From Paralichthys olivaceus (lineage: Eukaryota; Chordata; Actinopteri; Pleuronectiformes; Paralichthyidae): a stretch of DNA of 64,000 nucleotides. Every line of letters begins with the position of its first letter. The first letter of the stretch is position 1. The stretch is from positions 6,138,501 through 6,202,500 of the forward strand of contig NC_091112.1 in assembly GCF_024713975.1 (NCBI RefSeq), written 5' to 3'. A model generated the notes under the pieces. That model was given only the letters and a program-made list of their open reading frames with translations. It was not told where the DNA came from and searched no databases. Of this stretch, positions 11,602 through 23,300 are shown one piece after another. The position numbers and the translations under genes are program-made.

Positions 11602-12065
11602 GACGAGACCGGTGTTTGCTTTTAAAACGCCCGTCTGGAAACACACAACTATTAAAGGTTCCGGATGCAAGGCGCCCTGGTGCATAAGTGAACGCTAGGT
11701 GGCGCTTCACTCAAGCTTTCTGGTTTCCTCCGTCCTGGGCTTGGATTTGTTTATTCTGCCTTCATGTTACAAATATTTTTTCATTTGAGTCATTCATCTA
11801 AATTTCATTTTAATCAAGTGAAAAATATTACATTTACCATCGGTTGCTCTTGTTTTTCTTGTCACTGAAGTTGGCTCTTTAAGAATCTGGTCGTGTGTTC
11901 GGGTCGTTATCTCGTTTCAAGATTAACTGAGTCCACACACACCTCCCTGCTGCTGATGGGAAAGAATGTAAAACTTTTATACAGTCTTGTATATGAGTGA
12001 GTGGAATAAATGTCTCTCAGCACAGAGGACCATGAAGCAGCCGTCTACATGAAGAGAACCACAGG
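11602..12065. other. mrps21-lrrc71 intergenic region
   Basis: This short gap holds the mrps21 promoter (no TATA seen) and the end of lrrc71. I see no other feature. Confidence 0.5.
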
Positions 12066-12071
12066 TTTATT
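12066..12071 (-). terminator. lrrc71 poly(A) signal
   Basis: AATAAA on the minus strand lies 316 bases past the lrrc71 stop. It is the nearest consensus signal. Confidence 0.45.
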
Positions 12072-12386
12072 AAACTACATCTGTTGTCAGAGCAACAGAA
12101 CTAGCAGTGTCCAATGTTCTTCTTCTCCTCCTCATCCCCGAGCTTCTGTTGTCCTCTGTTGTTCTGAGATCAGTCAGCGGGCGGCCCAGGTTCGATTTAT
12201 ATTCAGCGCTTGGTATTTTACTGCTCTCAGTCTCTGTCCTCGGTGTAAATTCTGATTGTCAGCAAAACCAAGAAGTAAAATGGAGCCGTAAACAGACATC
12301 TGGATTTTAATTATGAAAATGTTGTCCTCCTGTTCAGCCACTGCCCTTCTATTCCCCAAAAGACTGCTGTGTGTGATTTAACACAG

Positions 12387-15300
12387 TTAAACCACAAGTT
12401 GTCCTTCCTCTTCTGTCTCTTCACAACCATTTCTTCTCTGATATCTGAGTGCCATCACTTCCTTTATCTTCACATAGGTCTCACACTCTGGTGGGAAGCG
12501 GTTTCTCTGAGCGAGAGAGAGAGAGAGAGAGAGATCAGAAATAATCAAACAAATTGTTTCCTCCTGCAGCTTCAACAGTTTGTGTTTTCTCACTTTAAGA
12601 GCAAATGAATCAAAAGAAACATTCTCACCAACATTCTAAAGCAGATCTGATCACCGGTACAGAAACATTAATGTCAAAACAACCCCCATTCTAAAATATG
12701 TCATATGTCACACATTTTTTCACTTCTGGTGACACCCAGCGAAAATATTGCGATCCCCAGATTTTATGAATCACTTCTCCAGAATGTAGGAGAACTACAG
12801 ATCACATTTACTTGTATCACACAAAAATGATACTGGCATGAAAAAAAAAACCTACTTTAATTGATAATAGATAAAAAGAAAACATGCATAACGTTAATTG
12901 AATCTTGGGAAACCAACACACCTGCAGACAGAGACGCAGCAGGCCTCCATCGTCACCCTGCATCTCCACTGGCGTCAGGAACAGAGGCAGCGACCTCTCT
13001 GTGATTCTGTTTCCTACAGATATGAAGGAATGTCAAGAGTCCCAGGATTACTAACACTTCCCCATAGTTGAAGATAAAGTGAAGTAGCTAAGTAGAGAAT
13101 AGCCCTTGTTTATAGACTCAGTTATCAGTTCATGTTGGTTTTGTTTGTAGTTTTAATTATAGCGTGCTTATTACATTACAATCTATGTCACCAAAACATT
13201 GCTCTGAAGAAAAACAGTCATTTTAATGTATGGCAGACGCAGTGTTAAATTAACTTCATACATAAGACCTATGAACATATTTAAGACCTACTAAAACATT
13301 TGAACGTACTTTTGAAGACCTCTTGGAAACAATGTTAAAAGTCCTTGTGAGGTTTCATTGTTAATCTTCTGCAGAGCCATGTGGGAAGTAGCTGCATGTG
13401 AACAACCAGCTTGTACGAAACCCTTTAACAGGTTAAAATGTAATTAACCTAATGTGATCTGTAAATAATGAATCTCCAAGACAGTCACACAGTCACACAG
13501 CACAGTCACTGACCGACCTGTCAGGTTGAGGGAGGCGAGAGTTGTGTTTCCAGGCAGAAAGAGCTGCCCGTCCCTGTGCTGCAGCGACTGATCCAGCAGG
13601 GGGTTCCCCATCTCCACCGACTCCACCTGCTGCTGGAGAAGCAGCAGAACAAACAAGAGCAAAACAGCAATCTGCTCAAATCTGAGTCATGATCAACAAA
13701 GACATTTTGGCCCAGAAGAAACAAACCTCATTCAGAGCTGTGCTTGATTGAACCTGCAGAAAGAAGTCACAGTTGTTGACTATATTGCGCATGTTTAGAT
13801 CAATTTCTGACTTGACGCACAGATTCACAAAGCATGAGTCTGACACCTCCTGTGCAGTTGGTTGTTTGTCTTTGTCCCCGGGCTTCCCACCTTTATTCTG
13901 AGGTGCCTTCACGTCAGAGGCTGAGAGAGATTCAGAGAAACAGCCATGAAGCCATAATCACCCCTGGGGTGACAGAATAATAAAACAAGTGTTTCTCTGT
14001 AATGGAAATGGTTACCTCTCTTGTTCGACTTCTCTTTGTTGGAAGCGGGTTTCTCGTCCTTTTTGGGTGCCTCCTACAATTTAACAGATATTAAGAATCA
14101 AAGATTTACAGAAGTCTGCAAATCAAATACATTGAAATTACACCAATGTTGACATGTTACCTTTCTTTTAGACGTGCCTTTGTTGTCTCCTTTCAGTGAA
14201 GTGCTGCTGGGTACCAAGGGAAGTTGGTCAGCGGGCGTTTGGTCAGAACTGACCCTTAGAGATGACTGCAGATATAAAGCAACAAGAAGAATTACACAGC
14301 GTTTAAAAGGTTCATCAAAAAATGACAGTAACATATTTTCTCACTCACTCTTAGTGATACATGGCCAGTATTGCATTGTAACTAAGTACATTTACTCAAG
14401 TACTATACTTGTGGTTTTACCTCACATCTGTACTGGCATCATGTGACTTTCTACTTCTACTCTAGCAAAGTCATCACTCTGATCATTTCTCTTTGAAGAC
14501 AAGACTTTGAGTTCTAAGTGGTTTTTTCAACAGGAACATTTCAAGTATTCAGTGATGATGTTTGATTTTAGGGTCGGTAGGTTATCAATGTTTGGCTCTA
14601 CCACACTTACAGACCGAGATCTTTCCAGAAGCAGCTTCCTCCTCTCCACAACTTCAACATGAGTCAGAGCAAATTCACCAAGTACCTGAAAAGAGAAGTG
14701 GTGAGCAGTGGGCACTTATTAAATTACATGACAATGTTGCGATAAGCTAAATAATTTAAATCAACCTAACTACTGTTCTAAATGCATTATCTCTCGGGTT
14801 TCAAGACTTGAAGGTAAAAGGATACCGCAGCCAGATGAGCAGCTCCTGAGTCTCCAACCTGATTGTTGGACAGTGAGAGGAAGAGCAAAGCACGATTCAA
14901 GCGCAGGCCCTGAGAGGGACAACGAGGCAAAGACAGAACCTCAGTGGCCATGAAGAGAACACGTGGAAGGAATATGGAGCCAGTTCTAGGTTATAATACC
15001 TGAGCGATATGAGCAGCACCTGCATCACCAATACAATTGAATGCCAGGTTGAGGGACAGCAGGTTCTTGTTCGAAGATATGGATGTTGAGAGCGCAGATC
15101 CGATCAGACGAGCAGTGTTGTCTCCTATCTGGTTGTTTCGCAGGGACAAGTGAGTGAGGCTGGACCAGAGAAACAAACGGGGGGGAAACAGGAGTGTTTG
15201 TGCTTCTGTTTGTGTGTGTTCGTGAATGCAAATCAAGTTCTGTGTTGCTATGTGAAGTGTGTGGCTGCTCGATGACTCACACGCTGTCTTCAGAGAGAAG

Positions 15301-17240
15301 ACAGTGGTAGCTGTGTTCAGGCAGAGCGTTACCTTCTAATGACACCACCCTAAAAACACAAGTACAATGACAACAACACTGTGATTCAGGGAGCAACAAA
15401 ACAAGGACTCACATCGTGAATGACAACAGAGTCCACTCACCTGAGGTTGGAGCACAGTGATGTTGTGTTCATGAGGGAGGTTACCACGTGATCTGTCAGT
15501 CCCGCCTGCCGAAACCTGCGAGTACACAAACAAGAACACAGCAGTGAAAGCTGTAACCTTGTTCCATGAGACAAGAGGACACCTGTCTGCAGCAGCTCAT
15601 TACTTACTGGAGGCTCTGGAGGCGGCTCAGGGAGGGAAGCATCTTCTGTAGCACTGTGGAAATCTGCTCATCTACCTTCCATCCTGTGCATATTAAGAAA
15701 ATATCAAATCATATTATATCCGTCCATCCATCACCTCTATCGCCTGAGGGTCGCGGGGGGAGAGGACGGGTCTGCCCTGGACAGGTCACTAGCATATTTA
15801 GAAACTTAAATGACACTTTTATAAAAATGCATACATCATGTGTCAAACCAAGCGTGAAATATGGTTATGAATATTTCTCCGCTGTGTTTGATTCTCACCT
15901 GAAACCCTCACGCTCTTGGCACTGAGGGGATCGTCGTTTTCCAGCTCCACTTGAAGACATGGCTCAGACCAGTAAGACGTGTCCTTTATCTGGGAGTGGA
16001 CGTACTCTGAAGGAAGAGTTATGTTGATATAAGTGAATTACCGTACGTTCAAACTTCCTATATAATGATCTATACGGTACAATACATTGAAGTGTATTTC
16101 CAGTGTAATGAATGTTCCTGGTTCTTTAACGCCTTCTCATTCAAAGCTGTTCAGATCAGTAAGGAGCTGTTATTTACTTGCATCCGCTTCTTCGGTTTCA
16201 GCGGAGGAGGAGGCTGGTTGCTTGGAGCCGACAGCTGGGATACACTTCATGTCCAGAAGAGCACAAAGCCGAGGGAAGTCGATCTCCACGTTGCCTGTGC
16301 ACTGATATTCATCTGTGGGACGATGGGTTTAAAGAATTAACAATACAACTCTCAGCGTCAGCAAAGGCAGACTGCTACCGTTACTTACCAAAGGTCTGAG
16401 CAGGTAATGTTTCATATGGACTCTGTCCTGAAAACAGAAAGACTAGAGTTTACACTTTATCCTGTTATTGACCACGTACATGTCACAGAAATGAAAATGA
16501 ATGAGAACGGTATTTAATCCTGTGATAATGATAAAAGTTCACATCAGTGCACCAAGCATGTTCTACTATGATGTAGAGATCATGAAATAATGCTATTACA
16601 ATTACTTTGTTGAGACTATTTAAACACATCTAATTATTTCCATAGGTGGTAGCAGGTCGGACTATTTACTCAAGTACTGTTGAACTGAACACAATCTTTC
16701 CTGAAAGCCATTCGTAACTTTATTAACAACAATCTGCCTTCTCCAGACTTGGGCTCTGAATTCTCCTCTTCATTTTGATTAATTCACTTTTAATCTAGTT
16801 CTGACCATTGTCATCATTTCAGAACGTTTTATTTAATTTAGTTGCTCCTCTTTTCTCATGTGTACAATTGTCCAACGTGTATTTGTGTTTTAAACGTCTC
16901 CTGTTTGTAAGAATGCTTTTAAAGGTGCTGTGCAAATAAAGTTTATGGATGTTACTATTATTATTGTTATAAAGTTTATCATCATCATTGTTTACTGTGT
17001 TTTTGATTTAGTTTTACCTGTCATCTGTTCCCATGCTTGTGTAGCTTTCATTTGCACTTATTTCTATTTGATGCTACTTTGCTCTCCACCTCCGCACTGA
17101 CACACAGCTGGCTAGCCACCATGCTAGCTCCTCGCTAACACACAGGCTACAGATAAAACCCTGTTTGTCGAACCTGTACTTTTCTCATCCTCGGGATTCG
17201 TCCTGTCCGTCTTGTCCTTCACTTGCTTCTTCCTGGACAT
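12387..17240 (-). CDS. lrrc71: leucine-rich repeat-containing protein 71
   Basis: Seventeen coding exons join in frame to about 490 residues (human about 559): 17240-17180 (or 17174), 16427-16389, 16312-16178, 16006-15899, 15683-15608, 15515-15441, 15349-15281, 15159-15000, 14909-14826, 14685-14611, 14265-14161, 14073-14016, 13920-13847, 13753-13727, 13632-13518, 13013-12922 and 12506-12387. Leucine-rich repeats fall at about residues 165-270, for example LTHLSLRNNQIGDNTARLIG, SLNLAFNCIGDAGAAHIAQ and LFLSLSNNQVGDSGAAHLAA. They are followed by LGEFALTHVEVVERRKLLLE, which is diagnostic of LRRC71. Next come a Lys-rich linker, then MGNPLLDQSLQHRDGQLFLP, also matching the human protein, and a short acidic tail. 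The biochemical function is not established. An RFX X-box near the start suggests a ciliary role. The N-terminus is the least certain part. Confidence 0.9.
12512..12534. repeat. (GA)n microsatellite acting as polypyrimidine tract
   Basis: A (GA) run of about 11 units on the plus strand is (CT)n on the minus strand. It directly precedes the GCTCAG acceptor of the last lrrc71 exon (starting 12506). Confidence 0.9.
14370..14463 (+). repeat. fragment of a common teleost interspersed repeat
   Basis: GTACATTTACTCAAGTACT followed by a TACTTGTGG / CTTTCTACTTCTACTC arrangement is the hallmark of a very abundant non-autonomous fish repeat (possibly hAT-like, from memory). It lies in lrrc71 intron 10. 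A smaller piece (TTTACTCAAGTACTG) recurs near 16664. Confidence 0.65.
15720..15792 (+). repeat. fragment of teleost CCATCCAT...GACAGGTC repeat
   Basis: CCGTCCATCCATC, CGCCTGAGGGTCGCGGGGG and CTGCCCTGGACAGGTCACTAG occur in the order found in a widespread fish repeat. It lies in lrrc71 intron 4. Confidence 0.7.
16428..17173 (-). other. lrrc71 intron 1
   Basis: This non-coding intron carries a retroposon-like 3' tail (see next entry) and GCTAGC/GCTAAC words at 17110-17140, just inside the gene. Confidence 0.55.
16860..16980 (+). mobile_element. 3' tail of a fish non-LTR retroposon
   Basis: TTTTAAAGGTGCTGTGCAAA followed by TAAAGTTTATGG and an ATTATTATTGTTATAAAG tail resembles the 3' end shared by common fish LINE/SINE families (AAAGGTGCTATATAAATAAAG type). 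Only the tail is seen, with no open reading frame. Confidence 0.55.
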
Positions 17241-17306
17241 GGTTTGGTCTCACGGTGAACCTGAGGATCGTGTGCTAAGTGTGCTAACAACACGAACCGC
17301 TGGGAC

Positions 17307-17320
17307 GTCGCTATGGCAAC
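17307..17320 (-). promoter_or_regulatory. RFX X-box upstream of lrrc71
   Basis: GTCGCTATGGCAAC (minus strand GTTGCCATAGCGAC) fits the RFX X-box GTNRCC-N(0-3)-RGYAAC. It is 67 bases upstream of the lrrc71 ATG. RFX factors drive ciliary genes through such sites. Activity is inferred. Confidence 0.65.
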
Positions 17321-18038
17321 CAGCTACAAGTTCACGCGAGAGTTGAGGGGAAGCCGCGCCCCCTTCTCGTTGACAGGTTGAGTTTAACTAGTAGGTCACG
17401 TGGGTTCGTTAAGACCAACTAGAAAATATTTGAACCAACACGTGGTCTTAAAAAATCAGCTGCTCTTATAAATGTAAAGATGTTAGGAAGCTTATTATTA
17501 TTTATTATTATTCTTCAGAATTATAATTTCTGAGAACTGTTGACTCATGTAAACGGGATCCTGAGCGAGCGCGTGTTCCTGGATCCTTGGATCATTCGGT
17601 CACAGACAGAAAGTTGACAGACAGTTGTAATTTTCCAAGCTGGGAGATGGTGGAGGGGGGGGGGGCAGGTTCACTCAATCGTCACAGAGGAGATCAAGTT
17701 TTCATTTCACATAACGCGGCCCTGGACTTTCAGGAGACAGGACGGCAAACACCAGACACACATGTGAGATCAGAGAGTCTCTATCTGTCGTATTTCTTCA
17801 CTTTTACAGAGGCTCTGTCAGAGACATGATCAATTTCTCATCAATGAACTGTGTCTAAAAGGGTTATTTTTTGAGATAATAAAGTACAAGGATTATAATC
17901 AAATTAAAATGTCCTCAGATTACTCTCAAACACAAACAAGCCAACACATAGGTTGGACATCTATCTGCGTTTCTGTAGTAGCTCTGCAGTAATGAAAGCA
18001 CAACAACATCAAGTGTATTCACAATAATGTAGTGCTTT
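17321..18038. other. lrrc71-ash1l intergenic region
   Basis: This gap lies between the lrrc71 promoter and the ash1l 3' end. It contains two CACGTG words (17398, 17440) and a 12-base G run near 17654. I see no exon. Confidence 0.5.
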
Positions 18039-18044
18039 TTTATT
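18039..18044 (-). terminator. ash1l poly(A) signal
   Basis: AATAAA on the minus strand is followed downstream (lower coordinates) by T-poor then GT-containing sequence. It would give a 3' UTR of about 2.3 kb. Confidence 0.5.
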
Positions 18045-20363
18045 AAAAAAACAAACAAACAAAAAACAAATATAAAACAAAAAGTAAAAACCAACAGCAT
18101 TTTTCATGACTTAAGAATCATAATTACAAACTTTTAAACGAGTGGAAGAAGTATTTTTTTTTGACAAACTGTACACATCACAAAATGTCCGCCAGTCTGC
18201 CATTTACAATGCTTGCATCTTATTTTGTGATTGTCTAAAAAGAACCTAAACGAATCACACAAAACACACAAATACAAGTACAAGCATCATACAATGACTG
18301 CTATCACAAAACGGAACCATTTCCTATTTGAAAGAAAAAGAAAAAGAAAATAATAACATGATATCAGGCAGACAGCTTTACTTTTGTTTCTGTCACCGTT
18401 TAAAAATATCATAACATTTTTAAGTTGGTTTGTTTTTTTAGTGTTCAACACTTTGCAGCAAAAAAACAAGGAGTACATTTCTCCTTAAAAGTAAATATTA
18501 TTAACAATATTCAGTGACAAGGTGTCTTGCTGAGTCACTGTCATGTCCCAATGCCTTCTGTCTCCGTTCCGACATTCCTCTCGTTCATGCAGTACATAGA
18601 TGAATTTCATTTATAGGCAACGAAAACTCCACCTAAGTTTTTACGTCGTCAGGAAATTTACGGTGAGATTTTCTGGACATTAAAAAAATCATTTTCCTCC
18701 GAGCTTAAGTGTCTTCATTATAGTAATACAAACGGAAGAAATTATAATATTATCGTTATTATAATAATCATAATACATTTAGGGCTGAGTCCTGTACAGT
18801 ACAATAATAAACAAAATCCATTTTCAAGATATTGCTTTTGGAGACACTCCTCAATGTAAAGTGTATATATTTACATAACTTGGCACTGTACAGCTTCCCG
18901 TTCCCTCTCGACCGCCTCTCCGTCAGTGTCTCATTCTCGTCACGTCTCTGTCAGTTTACCGCACGGGGACATTGCAGGCTTGTCCCTTTTTAGCAGAGGC
19001 ATTTGGGGAAAAAAAAAAGAAATCTCATCAAATATCACAATTTCCTTTTAAAACATTCTCCATGGCAACCAGGAACATAGTCTAAAGACAAGAAAAGATC
19101 CTAAGTCCCGTCCCCTCCCAATATACAGTATACACCGCCCCACCCGTCTCACAGAATATAAGAAAATATGACCATCACGATACATTTCATGTTAAGTATT
19201 GTTTTCCATAGTTTTCTTAAAACTGTTAATTGCCATCGAGCCCTTAATTTTTTTTTCTTTTTTTTTTAAAAAGGTATATTTTCAAGAAATCTGGCAGAGT
19301 ACAGACACACAACAAAAGTGTGTACGCACGCACACACTCGCACGCAAGGCAGTCGGAGAGCACAGCTGTGTAAGGCGTTACTGTTAAAGCCAGTGTCCCC
19401 CCGCATGCCTGATTTAGTTAAGCTGGTGAATCATGTTACTTCAAAAAAGAGAGGGGCCGAGCTGACTGCCTCACAAGAAAATAAAAAAATTAAAACCTCA
19501 ACAAGACACTTTGACTGACTAAAGCGCACACTCAATCTCCCCTCGCGTTAATAAACACGCCCCCCGGGCTTCTGTTCCTAAATGAGCAACTACAGTATAA
19601 CAGGGAAAAGATAATAGACTTTTAACTCGCGTTTCTTTTTTTTCTGTTTTTCAGACTGCATCATCAAATACTGTGAGAGTGTTAGTGTGTTTTCATTATA
19701 GATACATTACACAGAGCTTCACAATATCCATGGTACCAAAAGTGCAGTTCACCACCCTTGTTCTCTTTCTCATGAGCAGCATCTGAGCCCACTGCTCAAC
19801 ATACATTTCTAAGAAGCCACACCCCCCCACTTCCCCTCCGGTCCCGGCGCTGATCTTCTCTCGCTTGTTTGCATTTAGTCATTGCAGCATTGAACCGATT
19901 CTCCAGCATTCACATCACCACTGAATGAAAGGACTGACCGTCCCTCCCTCTATCCGCCCCCCGAACTCCGTACCACTTGTTTCAATTCATCTGCCCATGT
20001 CTGTTATGTGTCAATGCATTTAAGTGCATGGGTTTTTCTCCTATGTTCATTCATTTGAAAAACAGTTTTTGCATCAAACTACTTAAATAAGCAAGAAGTC
20101 TGGGTCAGCTCTCTCTTCGTGCTCCTTGAGAACTTTTGAAAAGCTAAAATTGCCACAGAGTCAGCGCTTCCAAACCCCCTCCACGCTCTCAGATTTGAGA
20201 TGACAGTTTTGGAAGAGGTAAACCGGAAGAGGCCCAGAGGGATGCATTGTGGTCCTTAATGGTCAGGCAGCCAGCAATGCTCACTTCCCCTCTTGCTTTC
20301 GCTCCATTTTCTGCACTTGCTCACAAGGTGAAAAGCAGTGTGCTTGACAGGCACGTGGCAACG
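18045..20363 (-). other. ash1l 3' UTR (inferred)
   Basis: There is no conserved reading frame here. The stretch is transcribed 3' UTR if the signal at 18039 is used. It is AT-rich with A/T runs (for example 19251-19272) and holds no recognised RNA gene. Confidence 0.5.
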
Positions 20364-23300
20364 TTATTTCCTCCCCACGAAATCACCGAAACCGAGCGTC
20401 CGTCGCCGTAGCCGCCGGCCTGCGCCCTCCTCCAAGAGATAACTGACATCTATGGCTGTTGGAAGAACAGACAGAGAAAGAGAGAGGGGATTAGGAGCGT
20501 GGACAGAAACAGCTGACACAGGGTGTGTATCAAACAAAGAAAAGGCGAAGGTGTCTTTTCTGTTATTCCCATTAAGCTTCAAGTGCTTAAAAGTCAGACA
20601 GAGTCAGCAACATCCAGTAAGCCTGGGAGACTGTTCCTCAAGTTTTAACTCAAACTCTGAAAATAGTTTACCTATTGTCACACAATTAACACTCGACTTA
20701 TGTTTGAGGCCATGATGTCATGATGCATCTATCACATTTCCCTAACCTGTGAGATGTTTTACTTGGTTCGATGTGCAGCCTCCACTGGTCTGTATGTTCA
20801 AAACACCTTTTACAGACTGTCGGCTTTGTAAACAAAAAGATTTTTCTCTTCTTACTTCTGCTTTGTTAACAAGTCGCGGACATCATCAAGCTGAAAACAG
20901 TTTGAACATCCACTATGTTTCTATGTAACATCAACTCATAGGAAATACAGCTTGTATTCAAAAACTACCAATACTGGTAAATACTTGGGTACTGTAATAT
21001 TTGACAGCAGGGTTTTGCGATATTTTTCTGGTATATTTAGGATCTTTTTGGTAACAGTGTCAGCAAATGAAAACAACCGCCTGTAACATAGTGCAGGAGG
21101 AAAGGACTCGGACGAATCAGCAGACATCTGTTAGAGTGAAAACACATAAAAATGACTGAAAGCTAAATCTGAGCAGCAGATTTTGATTCCTTGTCATCCC
21201 TCATTCCCTTTAATCGACAGTTTTTCTATACCAGCTGCCAACTTACACAGAAAATGGTGATGAAATGTATTATCCAACATGTTTAAAATGATAAATGATG
21301 TCACAGAGAATGATCTGAATATTCAACCCTCATTCATTCGTTGACCTACCCCCCTGCTTTGTTCCCGGTCCCTCACCATTCTTGCTGGGAGTTCTGTGCA
21401 GCAGATCCAACAGAATTTTGTTAAGTCGTTCCCTCTGGGCCTCCCTCCTGCCCAGCACTGGGTGGTGTAACGGCGAGGATGCTGAGGAGGACGGGAGTTC
21501 AAGCATCTCTCCGATCCTCTCGGCGGTACCCTCTTCCAGCTCCTTGCGCTCCTCAGCCTCCTGCCCTTCCTCTTCATCATCATCATCATCATCATCATCT
21601 TCCTCTCCCTCCCCTTCCTGCTCCGCTCTCCTGGGCTTCGCTGAAAGAACTTCGGGATCTTCTGGAGCCATCTCCATGTCGTCCTCCACTGCTCTCCCTT
21701 CTTCCGTCTCAGGTGGGAAGTCGTCACCCCGCTCGCATGAAGATCCGTCGTCCTCGCAGCCTCCAGCTCCTTTCGGTCGTTCGCTCTTCCAGGCCGAGCG
21801 ACCCCCGTTCCTCTTGTAGTTGTCAGGAACGTAATGAGGCTGCAGAAAAGTCAGAATTACACTCGGTTCGAATAATGTTTGTAAATACTTTTATGCAGCT
21901 GATTTAGATGTCAGATAGTGACGGTTTGTAAATAATGAATGAAATCAATGCAACACAGTAGAGAAACCAACAACGAGTTCTACAAAGTTACATTTTCCTG
22001 ACACAGACCTAAACTTATTTGAATGCAGTGTAAAATAATTCCTGCAAGTCTTTTTTTCGTCTTTTAGATACAAATGACACTGGACACAATAACTAAAACA
22101 AATATACTGGATGTCGTCAACATACCAACAACAGTGACAAAATAACAGAACAGGTTTTTTGATGCAGTTCTCTAGAAGCTCTTGAGGTTTTCCTCCATTT
22201 TTTCTGGTTATCCCTACCTTCACCTGGTATTGTGTTGCAGGAAGTCTAAACAAGATGAGCAAGATGAGCTGCCCTGGCAAATGTGCCCAGGGCTGTAATA
22301 TTACCTCCGCTCTTAAAATATCTTTCAGTGTTTAAAAATCAGCTGCAGAGGCCAACACAGCAGCACCCGCCCTGTCATTAACACCACCCAACCCCCCACT
22401 GCACTCACCGAGAAGTCTCTTTTAGGCGCGAGCCGCTTGGGGAAATGGTTGAAGGCGTATGGCTTGGTGCAGACTGGGTAGCGGTTACGATGGATCTTGT
22501 AGAATAGGTGAGCCGACTTGTCCAAGCGGTAATCACAGATGTAGACATCCTGCTCTTTTACGCCCTTTGGCCGTCCTGCATGAAGAAAAGGATTTTTGTA
22601 TTAGCAAAGAACTACTGCAGTTTATCTCATCATAAAATACTTGAAGAGCAAATGTTTGTATATTTTTCTCTCTGCTGCATGTTGGTTGAAATCTGTCCAA
22701 GTTGAGAGCTGAATCATTATGAGATAGTCAACCTTCATTTGTCAGCACTATCCTACTTGTCATCCATAATTACACACACTCAGCCTGTAAGGAGCTTTAA
22801 TCAAGCAACACATGAAGCTGAGCAGTAGTTCTTCAAAGAATTAATCAGTCACAGAAGATGCAGTGAGTCAAACCAACATATAATGAGGGTTTGTGGGATT
22901 TTTCCCTTACCCTTGCAGTAAGTGTAGAGATCGAGGACACAGCAGTTTCCCACCACTGCCTCCAGGGGGATGATCTCGTAGAGCGGCATGCGGAAAAGCT
23001 CATTCTGGTAGAACCGTCGTGATGGAGAATGATGTGTCTCGTGAGGACGGAAGTAGTGGTGGCCAAAGGCAAACCTCTCACCCCTTTAGAGTTTGAGTGG
23101 AGCAGACAGGGTCAGAATATATAACACTGTGTCTTAGCACCTAACAATGACAAGCAATTACAACTGTATTTATAACTTTTCTCACAATCAGACATGTTTA
23201 GCGAATCATCTGGTTGAACTTACTTTTCGTTCTTCCAGAGTTTCTCGATTCGGAAGATGTCAAGTTTATCACGGTTGATGTGGGACAGGAGACGGTAAGA

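Noticed and set aside
19060-19075. CTCCATGGCAACC resembling an RFX X-box in the ash1l 3' UTR
   Set aside because: Only the right half site is intact; the left half lacks GTN, so it is probably chance.
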